From contig NC_054712.1 of assembly GCF_016097555.1 (NCBI RefSeq), positions 47,601,569-47,665,568 of the forward strand: a stretch of 64,000 nucleotides of DNA. The letters are read 5' to 3'. Numbering within the stretch: the first letter of the stretch is position 1; each line of letters opens with the position of its first letter. Shown here one piece after another: positions 47,720-59,849 of this stretch. The DNA comes from Gigantopelta aegis (taxonomy: Eukaryota > Mollusca > Gastropoda > Neomphalida > Peltospiridae). The notes below the pieces were generated by a model that saw nothing but the letters and a program-made list of their open reading frames with translations, ran no database searches and was not told where the DNA came from. A program made the translations under genes and the position numbers.

Positions 47720-48048
47720 TTTGACGGGTGTGTGTGCTAACATTGTTGGCATAAGCGGTACTGAAAAGGCAGATTCAGCTGCCATATCTACATTAGATTT
47801 GCCTCAAGTCACGGTTGGTGTGACATACATCAATTTTAAACATGTCACTAATCAATATATCTTTATTGGAACGGTGCGGTTGCGAACAAGCATCATTTTG
47901 TCAAACCAGTTCTGTGAGTGGCAGTCCTTCAGACTGTGCAGGAATGATTAAATTCGCTTGTGCCGGTCATACATACTTAACACATTCATTCATTCCGAAG
48001 ACGAATCCTCAGTGTATTCTGACGGTGCGTCACATTTTGATGGAAAAA
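47720..48048 (+). mobile_element. LINE ORF2 3' end (RNase H and zinc motif), relic
   Basis: The first frame reads VGISGTEKADSAAISTLDLP and YINFKH, like the end of the RNase H domain of I/Jockey-type LINEs. Further on, another frame reads ACAGHTYLTHSFI and CILTVRHILME, like the C-terminal GHTxLTH...CxxC/HIL region of the same proteins. At least one frameshift separates them. It is cut by a SINE tail at 48049. Confidence 0.75.
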
Positions 48049-48087
48049 GACGTTTGTTTTATTTAACGACACCACTAGAGCACAGTA
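48049..48087 (-). mobile_element. SINE 3' tail fragment
   Basis: GTTTGTTTTATTTAACGACA and CCACTAGAGCACA. Confidence 0.7.
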
Positions 48088-48151
48088 AGAATTGGGTCTC
48101 ATACGATAGTTTTTAACAGAGAGAGTGAGCGAGAGTGTGTATGTTTGTGAG

Positions 48152-48938
48152 TTATGCTCCTTCAACTTTGATAAATTGAAAATTTATAAAGTCAACCAGT
48201 TCTTTCATAGCCTGTTCACTGGACGGGAAATTCCAAAATGAGTTTCCAGCAAAGAGAAAAAATCCGTGAAATGCCTTGGGATAGTGGTTTAGTTTGACCT
48301 TCACCCCGGAGTCTAATACGCGATGGGCAAACATGATGGCTTCATCACGTAATACATCGAACTGGGACGTTATGACGTAAGCATTCGGTAAGCTCTCTAC
48401 ATCCTCAAACATCATGGGAGAGAATGTAGCGTCCGACACCAGAGAGTCAAACTGTTTAGTTTTCTTCAACTTCGACTCTCTGTAACCCTTTGTTGTCTTG
48501 TTGGTCACTTTTAAGTAACGTGGAAGTCTTTTGTTACTGTCTAGAAAATCCTTGAACTCCTCTTGAACCTCCTTCGACACATGGCTGTTTTTCAGCAGAT
48601 GTGTTCTATACGCCATACTCAAATTTGCATATCTCAGCCAGTGGGACGCTTCTCTTTGCGATGACGTCAGTCCCGGAAGTCGTCTGGCGTTGTCCTGGTA
48701 GGACGGAGTTGCGAAGTTCATCATCTGGAGAGCAGGGTTGATCAGGACTTGCATGGTGATATGTTTTTCCAGTACAGTGGATACGGCGGCAGCGAGGTTC
48801 CCCCCAGAACCGTCCCCGGCCACAACGACGAGGTCCTTCCTCAGATTAAGCTCGTTGGTGTGAGCCAAGACGTATCTCGTCACAGCTAGGCAGTCCTCAA
48901 ACGCCGCCGGAAACGGATGTTGAGGTGCGGTCCTGTAG
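48152..48938 (-). CDS. AADAC-like exon 5 (catalytic part and stop)
   Basis: Acceptor TTTTCGCACAG, completing the Asp of DYRTAPQHPFPAAFEDCL. Contains GDGSGGNLAAAV, LINPALQ, the Asp and His of the triad; ends FIKVEGA. Confidence 0.95.
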
Positions 48939-51900
48939 CTGTGCGAAAAACATCAAAAGCGAACGTTTGTAAATAATATCAACGTTATCAAACTTTCATT
49001 GACTATCGTATAATGTAAAAAAAAGGACCTCCTCCGACATTGACATGCAATATTTGTGGCAAAACGGACGTATATGGGGATCTACGTGTTTGGGTAAGTT
49101 ACCAGAAATGTATGACAACTTTACCGAAAAACCCCAGATTGATTATAAAAAACCCCAAAGGCAGACATTTGTATAGTACAAGGGGTGATCAAAAGGTTTT
49201 CTGCGTAACTAGGAAGAGACTGTGTATGACATTATTACGTAAGACCGACGGCTAACCAGCCGGTACATGGCCAGTGGAATAGCCATCTCTCAACATTGAA
49301 TTTATAACATTCTCAACCCCTGCAATTAAGAAAATGTCCCACGGCAAACAAAAAAAGATAATTTAAAAATGCCATTGAAAAAAAACCTTGAATATAATCC
49401 AAGGCAAAAAAGTGCCGTTTAGAATAAAATCTCTTCGGCAATCTCCGCAACATTGCCGATTGCTGTGGGCAATTGTAGGGGTTGCATCCTGACGAATGTG
49501 CTGTCCATGACGAAGGTTTCACCAAAGATGTTCTGTTCCATCAGGACAATGCACCTGCTCACACATCGGTGGTTGCCATGACTTCACTGCCTGACTCTGG
49601 CTTTCAGCTTATCAATCACCCACCGTATTCTACAAATCGAACACAGCCTAAGTTCGATTAATTTTCTAACCTAAAAAAGGAGTTAGCTGGCAGACATGAT
49701 GCAACTGATAATGATGTAATTTCTGCTGTTGAGGTGTTTCTGCGGGATGAATCCTTCGCCAGAGAGATCCAGATCCTGCAGCACAGTTGGAAGAAATGTG
49801 TGGACCTCCAATGGGACGTGCCTATAAAAGTGGGAGATGGACATGCCATTTTTTTTTTTTTTTAATCCCACTGCCCCCTTTCCTTTTACTGCTTTGAATT
49901 CCATTAAAAAAAATTTCCCCTATCTGGCAACTCCTATCTTTTAACTTCTTTCACTGTCCACCTCCACATCCCAGTTCTTGTCTCTTGTGGCTGTCCATGC
50001 CACACGCCTGTCATTCTCCATCAGCTTTCAGCTGTGGACTTAGTCTGACCACTTTGGAGAGTTTTCAGTAGTTACTTCTGACATTGTTAAGAGGCACTTG
50101 TAACCACCTACTGCATATGCTCCCCTACTACCGACGGTCGTTACTTAGTGCCGTGGGTCAGACCAGCTTTATTAACGGCAGAGGACGAGGAAGGCGGAAC
50201 AGTTTTTGATCACCCCTCGTATGTTCCACGTTTTCATAAAGGGGGGGGGGGGGGAACCCAACAACAATAAACTAACTAACTACCTCGTGATTAGTTAAAT
50301 CTGTACAATTCCCGTAATTACTGCCAATCCAGTTAATTATATAAGTTACTGTTACTTTTTTCTTTTAAAAAAAAATATAATTATACCTGTAGAACTTGTA
50401 TTTTCATCAAATTAATGAAGTGTACACGCATAATAATGTACATTAAATACTTACTCTACGGCGATAACGATGAAACCGGTACTGTTTGCTAAATGACGCA
50501 TCGGGAGATCATAAGCTTCTGAAAACAAATGATATTGATGACGTAATGTTTGTTTGTTTGTTTTTTATTAAAAAAGGTGAGTATATCCTACCCCACCGGT
50601 GGCACTCGTCATGAGTACTGCCATCGCAGCTGTCAAGTTCGTCACTTCATCAAAACGATGAAAACAATAAATGTGAAAGGGTTTTATCAAAGAGATGAAC
50701 AAGTATGCACAAGTTGAAAATATGGAATAGCATCAGCCATCAATATGGTCGGTGTTCGTAAGACATGCACAAAGAAAACTGTCGTTATATTGACACATAA
50801 AGGTATGTGTTGTCCTGTCTATGGGCAAAAAGCATACTTTTTTGGTAGCCTCTTTTGGCGACAGCGTGTTTTTGCACGTTTTCTCGATAAAGAATTGAAA
50901 GATAAGATAAGAAAAGCTTTATTGCATATAAACATTCTACATTTGAAACTGGATGCAAAACATGTAATATTTGTACAAGCATGGCAGAGACTGAAGTGTG
51001 CGTGAATATGTGGATGGCAATCATGCACACTTTTATACCCATGGTGAGAACGCATTGCTAGGGCACAGCATACAGAATTTCAGACATGGGTACGTTGAGA
51101 CAACCCATTTGTTGTGATGATAGTAGGTACATGTGTTTGCATAACTTACCATTTTGTTGTGGCCTATAACCGGAAGTACCATTACTCATATTGAAATCAA
51201 AATGCTACTTAGGAAACCTCACCCTAGGCATAATCCACGAAGGCCATGCATTCTTTCTTCCATAATTAGTGTGTTGGACGAGCATCGTTAACATGTGTAG
51301 TACTAGCAATATGAGTGACCCTTCAATAGTGACGCCGAGTATATATTAGTTATTGTTTAACATGTGCCGAGAGGTCATTAAACAATTATATGACTGTTCT
51401 GTCTTTTTTTTCTTTTCTATTAACCATAAAGGACCACAGTTTAGAACTTTATAGGAAACATTATCATAGAACGTTGATACTAACCTGTAGAGAACCAGGT
51501 CCACCCCCCTCCGTGGAAGTAGATGAATACTGGACGAGGTGTCACGTGATCGGCTGACTCGCTCATTTTCCTGTACACGCTCATCGGAACTCCGGCATAC
51601 TCGCCCGGCGTCATCTGGGAAATAGTGACATACTCACAGTTAACGCTCAGTGCATATTGAAAGAGTCGTGCTAAAAGCAAATGTTAGCTGCACTGTGTAC
51701 TGTTCTATTTGTATATTTATATCATATCATACCTAAGTTAACTTTGGTTTAAAACGTGCTGGGATGATAAAAAGAAGAAGAAACCCACAGCAGCAACAAA
51801 AGAAAATAACAAAAATCAATAACACCCCTCCATACCCCCCTCTCTCTCCCCCCCCCCTTAAAAGAACAACAACACAACAAAATGAATCAAACAAAAACAC

Positions 51901-53672
51901 CAAAAACAACCAACAACAATAAAACAACCCAATCCCTGCCAAAAAACCCTCCAAACAAACCGAAAACAAACTAACGACACCCACTCCAGGCAAAATAACC
52001 TCAGAAAAACATTTTATAGACCTAACCCTGGTACCTGTGCTCTTTTTTGTCTATTTGAAGAAGACCCAGACATAGTTAATTTTTAATGCCCCTACCCAAT
52101 TACTTTAGGCTAGGTAGGGTCCAACAGCTGGCTGGAATTGTCTTACCTCAATGTTCGGGAAGTGATTGATCCACGGTGTCGGGTTGAGGATCAGAGACAG
52201 CGCCTTGTTGACCACAGTCTTGACGGGTGTAACTGTCGGGTCAAGTCCAAGTCGTTCCATCAAGTGCTCCTGAAAAAAAAATCCACAGTTTAAATATTGT
52301 ATCTGTTTGCTTCTTTTAAACCAGTTTAAATATTGTATCTGTTTGCTTCTTTTAAACCAGTTTAAATATTGTATCTGTTTGCTTCTTTTAAACCAGTTTA
52401 AATATTGTATCTGTTTGCTTCTTTTAAACCAACACTACATTAAAGGGACAGATCCTCGTAAAAATGGACACTAAGTTTGGTTAATTTTCAAACCTGTAAC
52501 ACATTTGGATAGAGTAGAGTAAAACAAGAGTCTGTGACGTTGAGAATAGACTAAAACGCGATTCAATAATCATTACTTCTCAGACGCACGTGCGTTTAAA
52601 AAAAAATAAATGAAAAATGCATTTTGTGGTTTTAGAAACACCAGGATGACCAGAAACACTTCGGTTGTACGGAAATGAATAATTTAAACATTAAAATAGA
52701 AGTAATGTTTGATTTCAATGATCATAAACGTCTCTAATAGTGAAAAATATGCCTCAGTGTTTAAAAACTAGGGTATGTCCCTTTAATATACCAGGTAAAG
52801 GGCAGACACGTCACCAAATTTTAACGATTTGAAATGCGCATGTTTTGTAATTCAGATTTGCGATTATTGGTCTAGTGTCCATTTCATGCAGGACACGTGG
52901 TTGTAAGCTTTGGAGTCCAATAGGAAACTTCAGATTGAAACAGAAAATGACTACATAACATATGAATAACAAAAGCGTATACCATAATCCAAATCGTATC
53001 TCTGCACAAGGCAGAGTCGAAAAGATTTGTTTTATGCAAAGTCGTGATTGTCTCCATGACCCACCATCGTTTGCTCGTCCCAGGGAGGAATAGTACAGCT
53101 AGTATTTAAAATCATGGTCAATATAAGACAAAAGACAAGCTTCACTGAGTAATAAGGCCACAGGTTCAAAATACATAAGAACAAGGAAACGACTTTGTCA
53201 CATTCTTATGGCAAATTATAGGATATCGTCACTATATGCATTCTTGTCTAAATACAGAAACAGGATACAGAAACATTAATAAATTATGTAGCAGTAGATC
53301 ATTTGTAGATGACAACAGCTTGACAAAAATAATTGACGGTGGTACATTTTTATTAATAAAGTAAAGAAGAAACGTTTTTTCTCAAATCAGTCAATTTTAC
53401 ACCACATTATGTACGATATTCACTGTCTTCCCACAGTGAAAGAAAACAGTGTTCCCTGATCCTACCCGCATAGCATATACGACCTCTAACCCTAATCCTA
53501 AGTAGTTTTATTTTTAGCTTACCATGGCATTGGCTATTCTGCCGAGTTCATCCAACCAGCGAAGTTGTCGTTTGTTTTCGAGACCCTTCGGCAGCTTTCG
53601 GTGCATAACGTCATAGACACGGATTGACACGAGTACAGATATCAGTGCCAGTAAAAACAATACTGCTTTCAT
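48152..53672 (-). CDS. Arylacetamide deacetylase / NCEH1-type esterase, 5 exons
   Basis: Alpha/beta-hydrolase of the AADAC family (lipase family 4): ER-membrane ester hydrolases acting on acylglycerols, cholesteryl esters or xenobiotics. Exons: 53523-53672, 52147-52269, 51485-51614, 50455-50518, 48152-48938; phases fit and give 417 aa (AADAC about 400). Met1 starts a signal anchor (MKAVLFLLALISVLVSIRVY). The oxyanion motif HGGG is at residues 125-128 (YFHGGGWTWF). The acid Asp350 (FDVLRDE) and His380 (FHGFF) are present. The nucleophile elbow, normally GDSAGGN, reads GDGSGGN (197-203): the usual Ser is Gly and the next residue is Ser200. Activity is therefore uncertain; it could use the shifted Ser or be a pseudoenzyme. 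AADAC versus NCEH1 cannot be decided. A mariner relic lies in its fourth intron. Confidence 0.9.
49179..50219 (+). mobile_element. mariner-type transposon, decayed
   Basis: Inverted ends CAAGGGGTGATCAAAA / TTTTTGATCACCCCTCG between TA dinucleotides (49177-49178 and 50220-50221), the mariner target. Inside on the plus strand: VLFHQDNAPAHTSVVAMTSL and FQLINHPPYST, the region around the second catalytic Asp, then KELAGRHDATDNDVISAVEV and FLRDESF near the C-terminus. The N-terminal half and the last Asp region are lost; frames are broken. Confidence 0.85.
50455..50518 (-). CDS. AADAC-like exon 4
   Basis: Acceptor TTGTTTTCAG, donor GTAAGT; 64 nt encode (E)AYDLPMRHLANSTGFIVIAV(D), like YDELVRHLAKRTGAVVVSVD of relatives. 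Confidence 0.9.
50519..51484. other. AADAC-like intron 3
   Basis: No element with clear ends. 50805-50900 has weak SINE-body resemblance (GTGTTGTCCTGTCTATGGGC). Confidence 0.45.
51485..51614 (-). CDS. AADAC-like exon 3 (HGGG oxyanion motif)
   Basis: Acceptor ACTATTTCCCAG, donor GTTAGT; MTPGEYAGVPMSVYRKMSES to PRPVFIYFHGGGWTWFST. Confidence 0.95.
51615..52146. other. AADAC-like intron 2
   Basis: A/C-biased low-complexity stretch (51760-51990, AACAACAAAA types, C run at 51848). No element recognised. Confidence 0.5.
52147..52269 (-). CDS. AADAC-like exon 2
   Basis: Acceptor TTTTTTTCAG, donor GTAAGA; 41 codons, EHLMERLGLDPTVTPVKTVV and NPTPWINHFPNIE. Confidence 0.85.
52278..52432. repeat. 36-37-bp minisatellite, four units
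   Basis: CAGTTTAAATATTGTATCTG plus TTTGCTTCTTTTAAAC, about four near-identical units just upstream of exon 2's acceptor on the minus strand. Confidence 0.9.
52440..52786. mobile_element. TTAA-type MITE
   Basis: TTAA on both sides, inverted ends AGGGACAGATCCTCG / CTAGGGTATGTCCCT. Same family as 54851-55226 and 11951-13136. Probably piggyBac- or Kolobok-driven. Confidence 0.85.
52787..53522. other. AADAC-like intron 1, right part
   Basis: AT-rich, nothing recognised. Confidence 0.5.
53523..53672 (-). CDS. AADAC-like exon 1 (signal anchor)
   Basis: ATG at 53670-53672, donor GTAAGC. MKAVLFLLALISVLVSIRVY is a hydrophobic anchor; then KLPKGLENKRQLRWLDELGR. Confidence 0.9.
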
Positions 53673-54380
53673 TGTAAACAGGGATGGCTTCGTTCTAAGA
53701 AAAATAAGAGATACGGTTGCAAAAATAGTTAAAGAATAATAACATTTTCAGCAGAGAATATCGGAACAATATTTTATTTGAAAACTATATTTGCATTCGT
53801 ATTCTTCATCAAATATGTTTGTAACATAAAACTTCACTGGCGTAGGAAGCGGGTGGGGGAGGGGCAATGGGGGCACGTGCCCCCACTTTGTACCAGCAGT
53901 GATGGATTTTTATATTTATACATGTGCATGTATATGTGTGTGTGTGTGTGTGTGCGACCCCTCCCCCCGTGTGCGCCCCCCCCCCCCCCCCCCCCTACAC
54001 ACACACTTTTTGGGTACCTTTCTACGCCCGTGAAATTTACATCGTTAAAAAAGCCAAATTCAAACACGACATATGAACAGTAATGAGGGATGTCTGGGTA
54101 AAAATTCACGTGTTGTCATTATGGAATTGGCCGGTTGCTATCAATCTTCAAAAGAGTCCCACATGAATGTGAAATATCAGAGACTATTCATTGTTAGTTC
54201 GTTTTCATGTGTTGATAGATTTTCAGTGCAGACGTTTCTAATTTGCCTCTCTTCACTGATTTTGAAGAAAAAATAACTGGTTTTGGCCAAATGTTGGCTT
54301 AATGTGTCAAAACGTTGTTATTCTTTGGCCAGAATTTGGCCACACAATTGTACTGAAGTATATTCAGAAGCTTGTTAATA
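53673..54380. other. 5' flank of the AADAC-like gene
   Basis: Should include its promoter. Contains a GT run (53936-53954) and a C run (53975-53994); no motif can be assigned. Confidence 0.45.
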
Positions 54381-54384
54381 CCAG

Positions 54385-54560
54385 TAGCGGATCCAGGGTG
54401 GGGAGTCCGGGGGTCCGGAACCCCCTTTTTGAAAACCGACCATAACCTTTAAGAGGAAACGTGATTATATTAACTGTTATGTGTAAAAGGAGAGATCAGT
54501 CGTAACATTTGCACACCCCCCCCCCCCCCCCCCTTCAGAAATCCTGCATACGCTTCTGAG
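54385..54560. mobile_element. GCGGATCCAGG-type MITE, copy 1
   Basis: AGTAGCGGATCCAGGGTGGG, GGGTCCGGAACCCCC, AAAAGGAGAGATCAGTCGTA, C run, CTTCAGAAATCCTGCATACG. Collinear with 60994-61148. Confidence 0.65.
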
Positions 54561-54850
54561 TACAGTCCTAAATCGTCCGTATAATTAGCTGATTTTGGCC
54601 AAAGTGGCAATTTTGTCTTAACTGGGGTCAATAAGACTGTTATTTTTGGAATCAGCGCCACTTCTTACATAAAGTAGGCTTGTTAAACCTTCCTTACCTA
54701 AAATTCTGATTAAAGCCATGTGCCTCTTGGAGAATTAAGGTAAACCACCACATAAAATTAGGCTGGGATTAACAGGATTAATTTCGGATTTAACAGAAAA
54801 CGTCCGTACATATTTTGTCTTGTTAATTTTAGTAGTACCCCTCATATGTT

Positions 54851-55226
54851 TTAAAGGGACATACCCTAGTTTTTATACACTAAGGCATGTTTTATTATTA
54901 GAGCCATTTTTGATAACTGAAATCATACTTTACTTAGATTTTATTGTTTAGATTATTCATTTCCGTACATTCGAAGTGTTTTTGGTCATCCTCGTGTTTT
55001 TAATATCACAAAATGTATTTTTCATATTTTTAAAAACGCACGTGCGTCTCAGAAGTAACAATTATGGAGTCGGGTTTTAGTCTATTTTATAGGGTATTTG
55101 ACCATTTCAAAGTCACAGACGGACGTTTCACTCAGTTGTAACTTTTTCCATATGTGTTAAAGGTTTGTGGATTAACTAAACTTAGTGTGCATTTTAATGG
55201 GCTGAAACTAGGGTCTGTCCCTTTAA
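54851..55226. mobile_element. TTAA-type MITE
   Basis: Intact-looking 376-bp copy: TTAA, AGGGACATACCCTAGTTTTT ... AAACTAGGGTCTGTCCCT, TTAA. Reference for the expanded copy at 11951. Confidence 0.9.
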
Positions 55227-55496
55227 GCACAATAGTAACTGGTACACTAATACTACAGTACTGTATAAATTTACCTACCAGATGAAACAACACCCTGTGA
55301 CAAGTCATGTCATACATGTCACCAAAGGTAGACACTGTAAGATTCAATTCTCATTGGAAGTACTTTGAACTTTGACCTGGTGTGATGTTATTGGTTGTTT
55401 TGGTACAGTACTATTATTAGAGAGTGTTTAGTGATTCAATTACTTTTAGCATTATTGAGAGGAACTTATAACCTACTACCACGCTTCCCTCAGTAC

Positions 55497-55862
55497 AAGC
55501 GGTCGTTAGCGCCGTGTGATGATAGGCAAGTTATTGAAATTCGTTAGCGCCGTGTGATAGGCAAGTTATTGAAATTCGTTAGCGCCGTGTGATGATAGGC
55601 AAGTTATTGAAGTTCGTTAGCGCCGTGTGATGATAGGCAAGTTATTGAAGTTCGTTAGCGCCGTGTGATAGGCAAGTTGTTGAAATTCGTTAGCGCCGTG
55701 TGATAGGCAAGTTATTGAAGTTCGTTAGCGCCGTGTGATAGGCAAATTATTGAAATTCGTTAGCGCCGTGTGATAGGCAAGTTAATGAAATTCGTTAGCG
55801 CCGTGTGATAGGCAAGTTATTGAAATTCGTTAGTGCCGTGTGATAGGCAAGCTATTGAAATT
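55497..55862. repeat. 34-37-bp minisatellite
   Basis: About ten units of TTCGTTAGCGCCGTGTGAT, optional GAT, AGGCAAGTTATTGAAA. Two length classes (with and without GAT) are mixed. Confidence 0.95.
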
Positions 55863-56337
55863 TTAGCATTGAAAATTAGTTTCATGTCATGTACTTACAT
55901 GTTTTTCGAATTGTATCAATCGAATCACCTTGTTGTTGGTGTGTAATTCGTTTTAGTTACACTCTTGAGTTGGAAATCACCAGCAGTTGATTTAAACGTG
56001 AAATATTTGACTTGCGTAAGTAAACATGTCCTTGCTGAAAATGCTTTAACATTTCATTTCATCAATGTGGTAGTCAGTCGATGGTCTGCGTTTGAACTTT
56101 GCTACTACATCTCTTGTTTTAACACGACTCGGCTTGACAATGACGTTATCAACGCTTAAGTAAACAGCAGACCTCTCCTGCCCAGTGTTAGATACCAGTC
56201 CGAGATAAAACTGACTCTGTATTCTCGTTATATTAATATGACAGATACAGTCTTCATAGATAGCAATTATTATTTTGAGCTACACTGTTAGGGTTTGATT
56301 TGGAAATGTTAGGTGCATTTGGGGTCATTTTAGGGGC
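55863..56337. other. Intergenic
   Basis: Nothing recognised. Confidence 0.5.
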
Positions 56338-56488
56338 GGGACGTAGCCCTGTGGTAAAATGTAGCAGGTTTCCCCTCTAAGACTTTAGTAAATACGTAAA
56401 AACTACGAATTTGTTTTACATCCAATAGCCAATGATTAATAAATCAATGTGTTCTACTGGTGTCGTTAAACAAAACAAACTTTTTGAG
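56338..56488 (+). mobile_element. SINE with internal deletion
   Basis: Head GGGACGTAGCCCTGTGGTAA joins directly to AAATGTAGCAGGTTTCCCCT and the tail CTGGTGTCGTTAAACAAAAC; about 150 nt of head and body are missing. Confidence 0.8.
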
Positions 56489-56619
56489 ATAGTTTTATGT
56501 TACATTTTTAAAAATCATGTTAAAACTCGGATGATGTGTGTTTGTGTGTGCCTGTTCGTGTGTCTGTATGTGCCTATATCTGTGTGTAAGGATGAGTGCA
56601 TCCCTCCCCAATATTAGAC

Positions 56620-56946
56620 AGCTCAGTGGATAGTTTTCCGACGATAAGGGAGGGATCTAGCTCTGACGCTAGAGCGCTTCACTCGTGTACTTGGGTCCTA
56701 GGATGAAACCACCTTGGTGGACTCATTCTTTGATCTCTTTTCCCCCGTCTCAACCAGTGCCCCACGACTGGTATAACAAAGGCCGTTGTATGTTCTGTCG
56801 TCTGTGAGGGAAGTGTATAATTATAAAAGATCCTTTGCTACTAATGGAAAAATGTAACGGGTTTCCGCTAAAACCACATATCAGAATTACTAAATGTTTG
56901 ATACTCAATGCACTCTAGTGGTGCCGTTAAACAAAACAAACTTTCT
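56620..56946 (+). mobile_element. SINE with a third type of tRNA-like head
   Basis: Head CAGCTCAGTGGATAGTTTTC and CTCGTGTACTTGGGTCC (A and B positions) differs from the other copies; the body (AACCAGTGCCCCACGACTGG, AAAAGATCCTTTGCTACTAA) and tail (GGTGCCGTTAAACAAAACAA) are shared. Confidence 0.75.
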
Positions 56947-58319
56947 TAGGATACATTCCATCTAAAGACTGTTTGTTTAACGACCTAACTGCATTTTGTT
57001 CCACATATTATGTTATTCTTTCCCATTTCTCTAATTTATATAGAGCACCACGTAGGCTACCATTGTCATGGAGTTTCCATCAGTCGTGGAGCTAGGGGTT
57101 TTTAATAGGGAAGGGACATAATGCTAGGTTCAAACTACCAACTGCCAGAAGAAAGTTGGCTAACTCGATGGTTTCGTTACAGTTTCCCCAACTCTCGACT
57201 AATGCCTTGGTCACAAATGGCCTGCGGCGTGTTGGCGGCGGCCGTAAGTCCCCAAAATTACCATAACCGTGCGGTGGCCGCACGGTAGAATAGGCGATCT
57301 TAAGATTTTTTTGCTTGTCGCAGGGGCTTACGATTTTTGTAATTTGACATTAAACTTTTTTTCGGAAATCGCAAGGCCGTTGGCCGCAACCCCGTCGCAT
57401 ATAGTATCGCAAGGTCACTGTACGGTGGCCGTGAGGTGACCTCACGGTTTTTACCCTGTCTGGTGTGCCTAGAAAATCTTACGGCAGGCGCAACAACCGT
57501 GAGGCCTCCTTACTGTCATCTCACGGTGGTCTTGCGGCCTCCGTGAGATGGCCGTACGATGTTCTACATATCGTACGTCGGCCGTGCAGTGACTTTAGGG
57601 TTGCCGTACGATGGCCTAATGGCAACCGTAGAGTTGGCGGCCGCCGTACGATCATCTTTCTGAAGAGGTATATATTGCCTGCTGTGACACTAGCCAGATC
57701 GTCAAGATGGCGTTGATTCCACCACAGAGACTGCGCCTGGCACACCTGAGATTACGACTGAGGCAGATCCGCCGCCGGCAGGAAGAAATTATAGCAGCTA
57801 TAGTAGTGTTAGGTCTCACTACACAGATGTCATCTGCCATTGAAACCCATGTTAAACTGCCCAACTTCAAGCGAAGATTGCCCATAGAACGGGTTCTCGT
57901 TGGCACAAACAACATACACCATTGCGAACATACATTATATAAGCATTTATTTTCACTCCAAAATTGAGAACATTTCCGTCTCAGTTTTTTGCTATATGAC
58001 TGCATCTGGCTGTAGTACCGGTCCGAACAGGTGGTTCATTAACCGATTCACTCCGGCTGTCACTTGCGCTATATACCCATGTCCCAAAAGGTCGATGCAC
58101 AATATTACAAAATAACATGGGCAAAATACAGCCAGAAGGCTTACCATTAAACATACATATTGTTTTAATTCTTCACCATTTCCTAGAAGTGAATATGTGA
58201 ACCATAACATGTGTCACAATTAGGAACTACAGTGGACCATGATGAATGAACTCTCACCCGGAAGTGATCTGTGTAGTGAGACCTTAGAAGAAGAGCGGGC
58301 CCGTCAGGAGTGAAGAAGA

Positions 58320-58840
58320 CGAATGGTGTGGGTGAAACCCTGGTTGTTGCGGCGTTCCACCCTGGGACACTACGACACCCTGATGCAGGAACTCACGAGG
58401 GAGTCCTGGGGGGATTTCAAGTCCTACCTGCGCATTGAGCCCGCCATGTTTCGTGAGATGCTGGACCGGCTACTTCCCAGAATTACGAAGAGCGATGACA
58501 GCAGTCCTGCCCTGGCGCTTGGACTCAGACTGGCCATCGCGTTGCGCTTTTTGGCGACGAGTGACTCGTACCACAGTCTGGCTTTCAGTTTTCGTGTTGC
58601 CCATAAACTATCTCCATCCTGGTGCTCCAGGTGTGCAGTGCCATTGTAGCCGAGTACAAAGATGAGGTCCTGATGCTCCGTTCGACCCATGACGCCTGGC
58701 GAGGAGTGGCAAATGGTTTCTACAGAAGATGGAACTACCACCATTGCTGCAGGGCCATAGATGGCAAACACATTCCCATAAAGAAGCCAAACAAGTCCGG
58801 CATCGCATACTATAACTACAATGGGTTCTTCTCCATTGTT
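58320..58840 (+). pseudogene. Harbinger (HARBI1-like, DDE_4) transposase fragment
   Basis: First frame: MVWVKPWLLRRSTLGHYDTL, SWGDFKSYLRIEPAMFREML, LPRITKSDDSSPALALGLRL, SYHSLAFSFRVAH. After a 1-nt deletion near 58606 the next frame continues VCSAIVAEYKDEVLML, WRGVANGFYRRWNYHHCCRA, IDGKHIPIKKPNKSGIAYYN, YNGFFSIVLL. IDGKH holds the first catalytic Asp. The later catalytic residues are absent because sequence is lost right after SIVLL, so it is inactive. Confidence 0.85.
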
Positions 58841-59271
58841 CTCTTGGGACCCAGCTTCTTCATAACCTTCCCCTTCATCTTCAACCATGTCTTCTCTATC
58901 TTGTTCCCTGTCTATAAAACTCTTCTCTCTGTCTGCCCTGTGTCTCCACAAACTTCGTCGCTTTCCTCCCTTTTGGTGGCATCTTGAAATCTTGAAATAA
59001 ATCCTAATGTAAATCCTCCACTCATGTACACTGTGTGATGATTAGATGGATTATGTCCATTGTGCGAAGAGCCGCGCCTTATACACCCGCCACAACAACC
59101 TTGCGGCGGCCTCACGGCGCCCTTGCGGCGGCCGTAACAACCGTGCGGGCGCCTTGCGATTGCCTTGCGGTCGCCGTGAGGCCGTCTCGCGGTTTGTTAA
59201 CTAGCGCCTTGCGGTCTCCTCACGCATTTTGATTTCATGACTTTTACGATTGCCGTGCGGACCCCGTAACA

Positions 59272-59849
59272 AACTTGTACTTGGTGTCACTAAGGAGGAA
59301 ACGGAGGACTACGCCAACATCAGCACGTCGACCACCCCGGAACAAAACGCCTTGCCTACCAGTGTCTACACAATTGCACGAGTCTCCCCTGGGTTGTCAT
59401 GCCACGACCAGAAGAGGTCAGGTCCTTATAAGGACCCAACGGGCAACCTAGGGAGACAACCAGCATCATGAAGGTCTATAATTAACGAGCTACTCTCGAT
59501 CCACTAACGAGCTACTCTCGATTCAAAACCTATACTAGCTCGAACGACCGTTCAAATTGCGCCAAATTTTCCTCATCAAAATTGCGCACCACTTTCTCTT
59601 TGGCATTAACGGCTCCATTCAAATTCCATAGCACCACCACCACCACCCCCACCCGCCTGCTACCGATTCAATCGGGCTGCTGGTGCTCCTTTGCACCTGC
59701 CAGTGCAGGCGGTCCCTCCCCCCTCCCCCCCACCTTTCCTGTCATGGACGGAGGAGCTGGCCAAGGCCGGCTCTTGTGCCCACGACAGGCGTGCGCTACA
59801 ACAGCTTGCTCTGAATGTGCACGTAAAACCCTATGACCTGACCTGACCT
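59272..59849 (+). mobile_element. Retroposed insertion inside the Harbinger element
   Basis: 578 bp flanked by the 12-bp direct repeat GACCCCGTAACA (59260-59271 and 59850-59861) and ending in short tandem TGACC units, as in non-LTR retrotransposition. A frame crossing the left border reads GVTKEETEDYANISTSTTPE. I cannot tell a 5'-truncated LINE from a retrocopied mRNA end. Contains a CCAC/CCCCTCC-rich patch (59635-59735). Confidence 0.75.

Noticed and set aside
58424-58951. 175-codon minus frame across the Harbinger transposase
   Set aside because: Antisense shadow of the plus-strand transposase; only its 5' acidic part might belong to a second element protein, which is too weak to annotate.
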